Shown here: positions 63,319 to 64,000 of the stretch, piece by piece
Numbering within the stretch: position 1 is the stretch's first letter
Layout of the letters: the number at the start of each line of letters is the position of its first letter
Assembly (NCBI RefSeq): GCF_003837805.1
Contig: NZ_RQIT01000014.1
Location: forward strand, 124,001-188,000
DNA from: Bradyrhizobium sp. RP6
GTDB taxonomy: Bacteria; Pseudomonadota; Alphaproteobacteria; Rhizobiales; Xanthobacteraceae
Direction of reading: 5' to 3'
DNA: 64,000 bases
Made by a program: the position numbers and the translations under genes
The notes under the pieces: generated by a model
What the model saw: only the letters and a program-made list of their open reading frames with translations
What the model was told of the DNA's origin: nothing
The model's database searches: none

Positions 63319-64000
63319 TTACGGTCGCGTCATCTTGCAGGTCGTGGAGACCATGGCCTGCGGGGTATCGACCTTGGTGACCAGATGCCAGCCCCAACCG
63401 GTGTTCTCCTCGTCGAACGGCTCATTCGCGGCAAGCTTGCCGAAGGAGGAGATGTAGATCGGCTGGAAGAACTGATGGTCATCCTTGCGCATGAAGCCGG
63501 TACCGCCATCAAGGACCTCGAGCTTCAGGTCCTCGAGCGCCGCCGCCACCTTCACGGGCTCAACCGAGTTGGCCTTCTCGGCCGCGGCCTTGAACATGCG
63601 CATCTCGTTGACCGCACGCGGATACCAGAGCGACATGTTGACCTTGGCACGGAAGGCCTTCTCGTAATCCATCGCAGGCTGGTGGCCTGAATTGGCAAAA
63701 CCTTCCGTCAGCTGGAATACCTGATGGTCGAGACCCGTCTGCTTGATCGCGGTCGGCCCACCGGCGCCACCGGCATAGTAAGTGTACCAATTGACCTTCA
63801 GACCGGCATCAGCGGCGGCCTTGAGCAGCAGCGCGATGTCCTGACCCCAGTTGCCCGTAATGACGCTGTCGGCACCGGAAGCCTTGATCTTGGCGATGTA
63901 GGGCGAGAAGTCCGTGACTTTGAGCAGCGGATGCAACTCGTCGCCGACGATCTGGACGTCAGGCCGCTTCGCAGTCAACATTTTGCGCGCATCGCTGCGT
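63319..64000 (-). CDS. ABC transporter substrate-binding protein (LivJ type), partial
   Basis: C-terminal ~225 residues of a periplasmic binding protein whose 5' end lies beyond the right edge. Seen: HPLLKVTDFSPYIAKIKASGADSVITGNWGQDIALLLKAA and the C-terminus GWGWHLVTKVDTPQAMVSTTCKMTRP. It leads the second Liv operon. Ligand unknown. Confidence 0.88.
   Translation of the reverse strand, partial: RSDARKMLTAKRPDVQIVGDELHPLLKVTDFSPYIAKIKASGADSVITGNWGQDIALLLKAAADAGLKVNWYTYYAGGAGGPTAIKQTGLDHQVFQLTEGFANSGHQPAMDYEKAFRAKVNMSLWYPRAVNEMRMFKAAAEKANSVEPVKVAAALEDLKLEVLDGGTGFMRKDDHQFFQPIYISSFGKLAANEPFDEENTGWGWHLVTKVDTPQAMVSTTCKMTRP

Overview
The window is high-GC alphaproteobacterial DNA and most resembles Bradyrhizobium or a close relative. 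The evidence is the hut layout with hutF, FixK-like and EcfG-type promoter motifs, many Liv-type ABC transporters, a HWE-type histidine kinase, fixC/mod remnants, and intergenic hairpins of the kind common in Bradyrhizobiaceae. No rRNA, tRNA, CRISPR array, transposase or replication origin was recognised.

Layout. (1) 0-9.3 kb: one long minus-strand operon (CoxM/CoxS/CoxL-type molybdenum hydroxylase, periplasmic binding protein, LivHMGF) facing a TetR regulator, with two dyad operators between them. (2) 9.3-19.8 kb: histidine utilisation. hutI-hutH-hutU run leftward and hutF-hutC rightward from a perfect 20-bp palindrome, followed by a NitT/TauA-type ABC transporter and an M20 amidohydrolase that may stand in for the missing hutG. 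(3) 19.8-22.2 kb: non-coding repeats and an MFS exporter. (4) 22.2-39.6 kb: a detoxification and regulatory island with three paralogous regulators (winged helix + STAND-type ATPase + helical repeats), two hydrolases of the epoxide-hydrolase/dehalogenase type, an enoyl-CoA hydratase, a VOC protein, a HWE kinase, an AraC regulator, MsrA and OsmC. Five promoters in this island carry tandem CTAAC-type half-sites with an exact 10-bp period, always in the orientation of the downstream gene. (5) 39.8-44.6 kb: a BisC-like molybdoenzyme and small stress genes with EcfG-type promoters. (6) 44.7-51.7 kb: anaerobic metabolism, with ubiTUV for O2-independent ubiquinone synthesis, a UbiD/UbiX pair, DUF59 and DUF2249 proteins and a haem-copper-oxidase-like membrane protein, with FixK/FNR-like boxes. 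(7) 52.9-59.0 kb: a gene graveyard in which modD, modA, modB, modC, fixC, an SDR gene and a yqeB-like gene are all frameshifted, truncated or fused. (8) 59.5-64 kb: a second Liv-type ABC operon, running off the right edge.

The two most interesting signals are the CTAAC-repeat regulon candidate in region 4 and the clustered decay of molybdate-uptake and nitrogen-fixation genes in region 7. The decay is notable because intact molybdoenzyme genes lie elsewhere in the same window.
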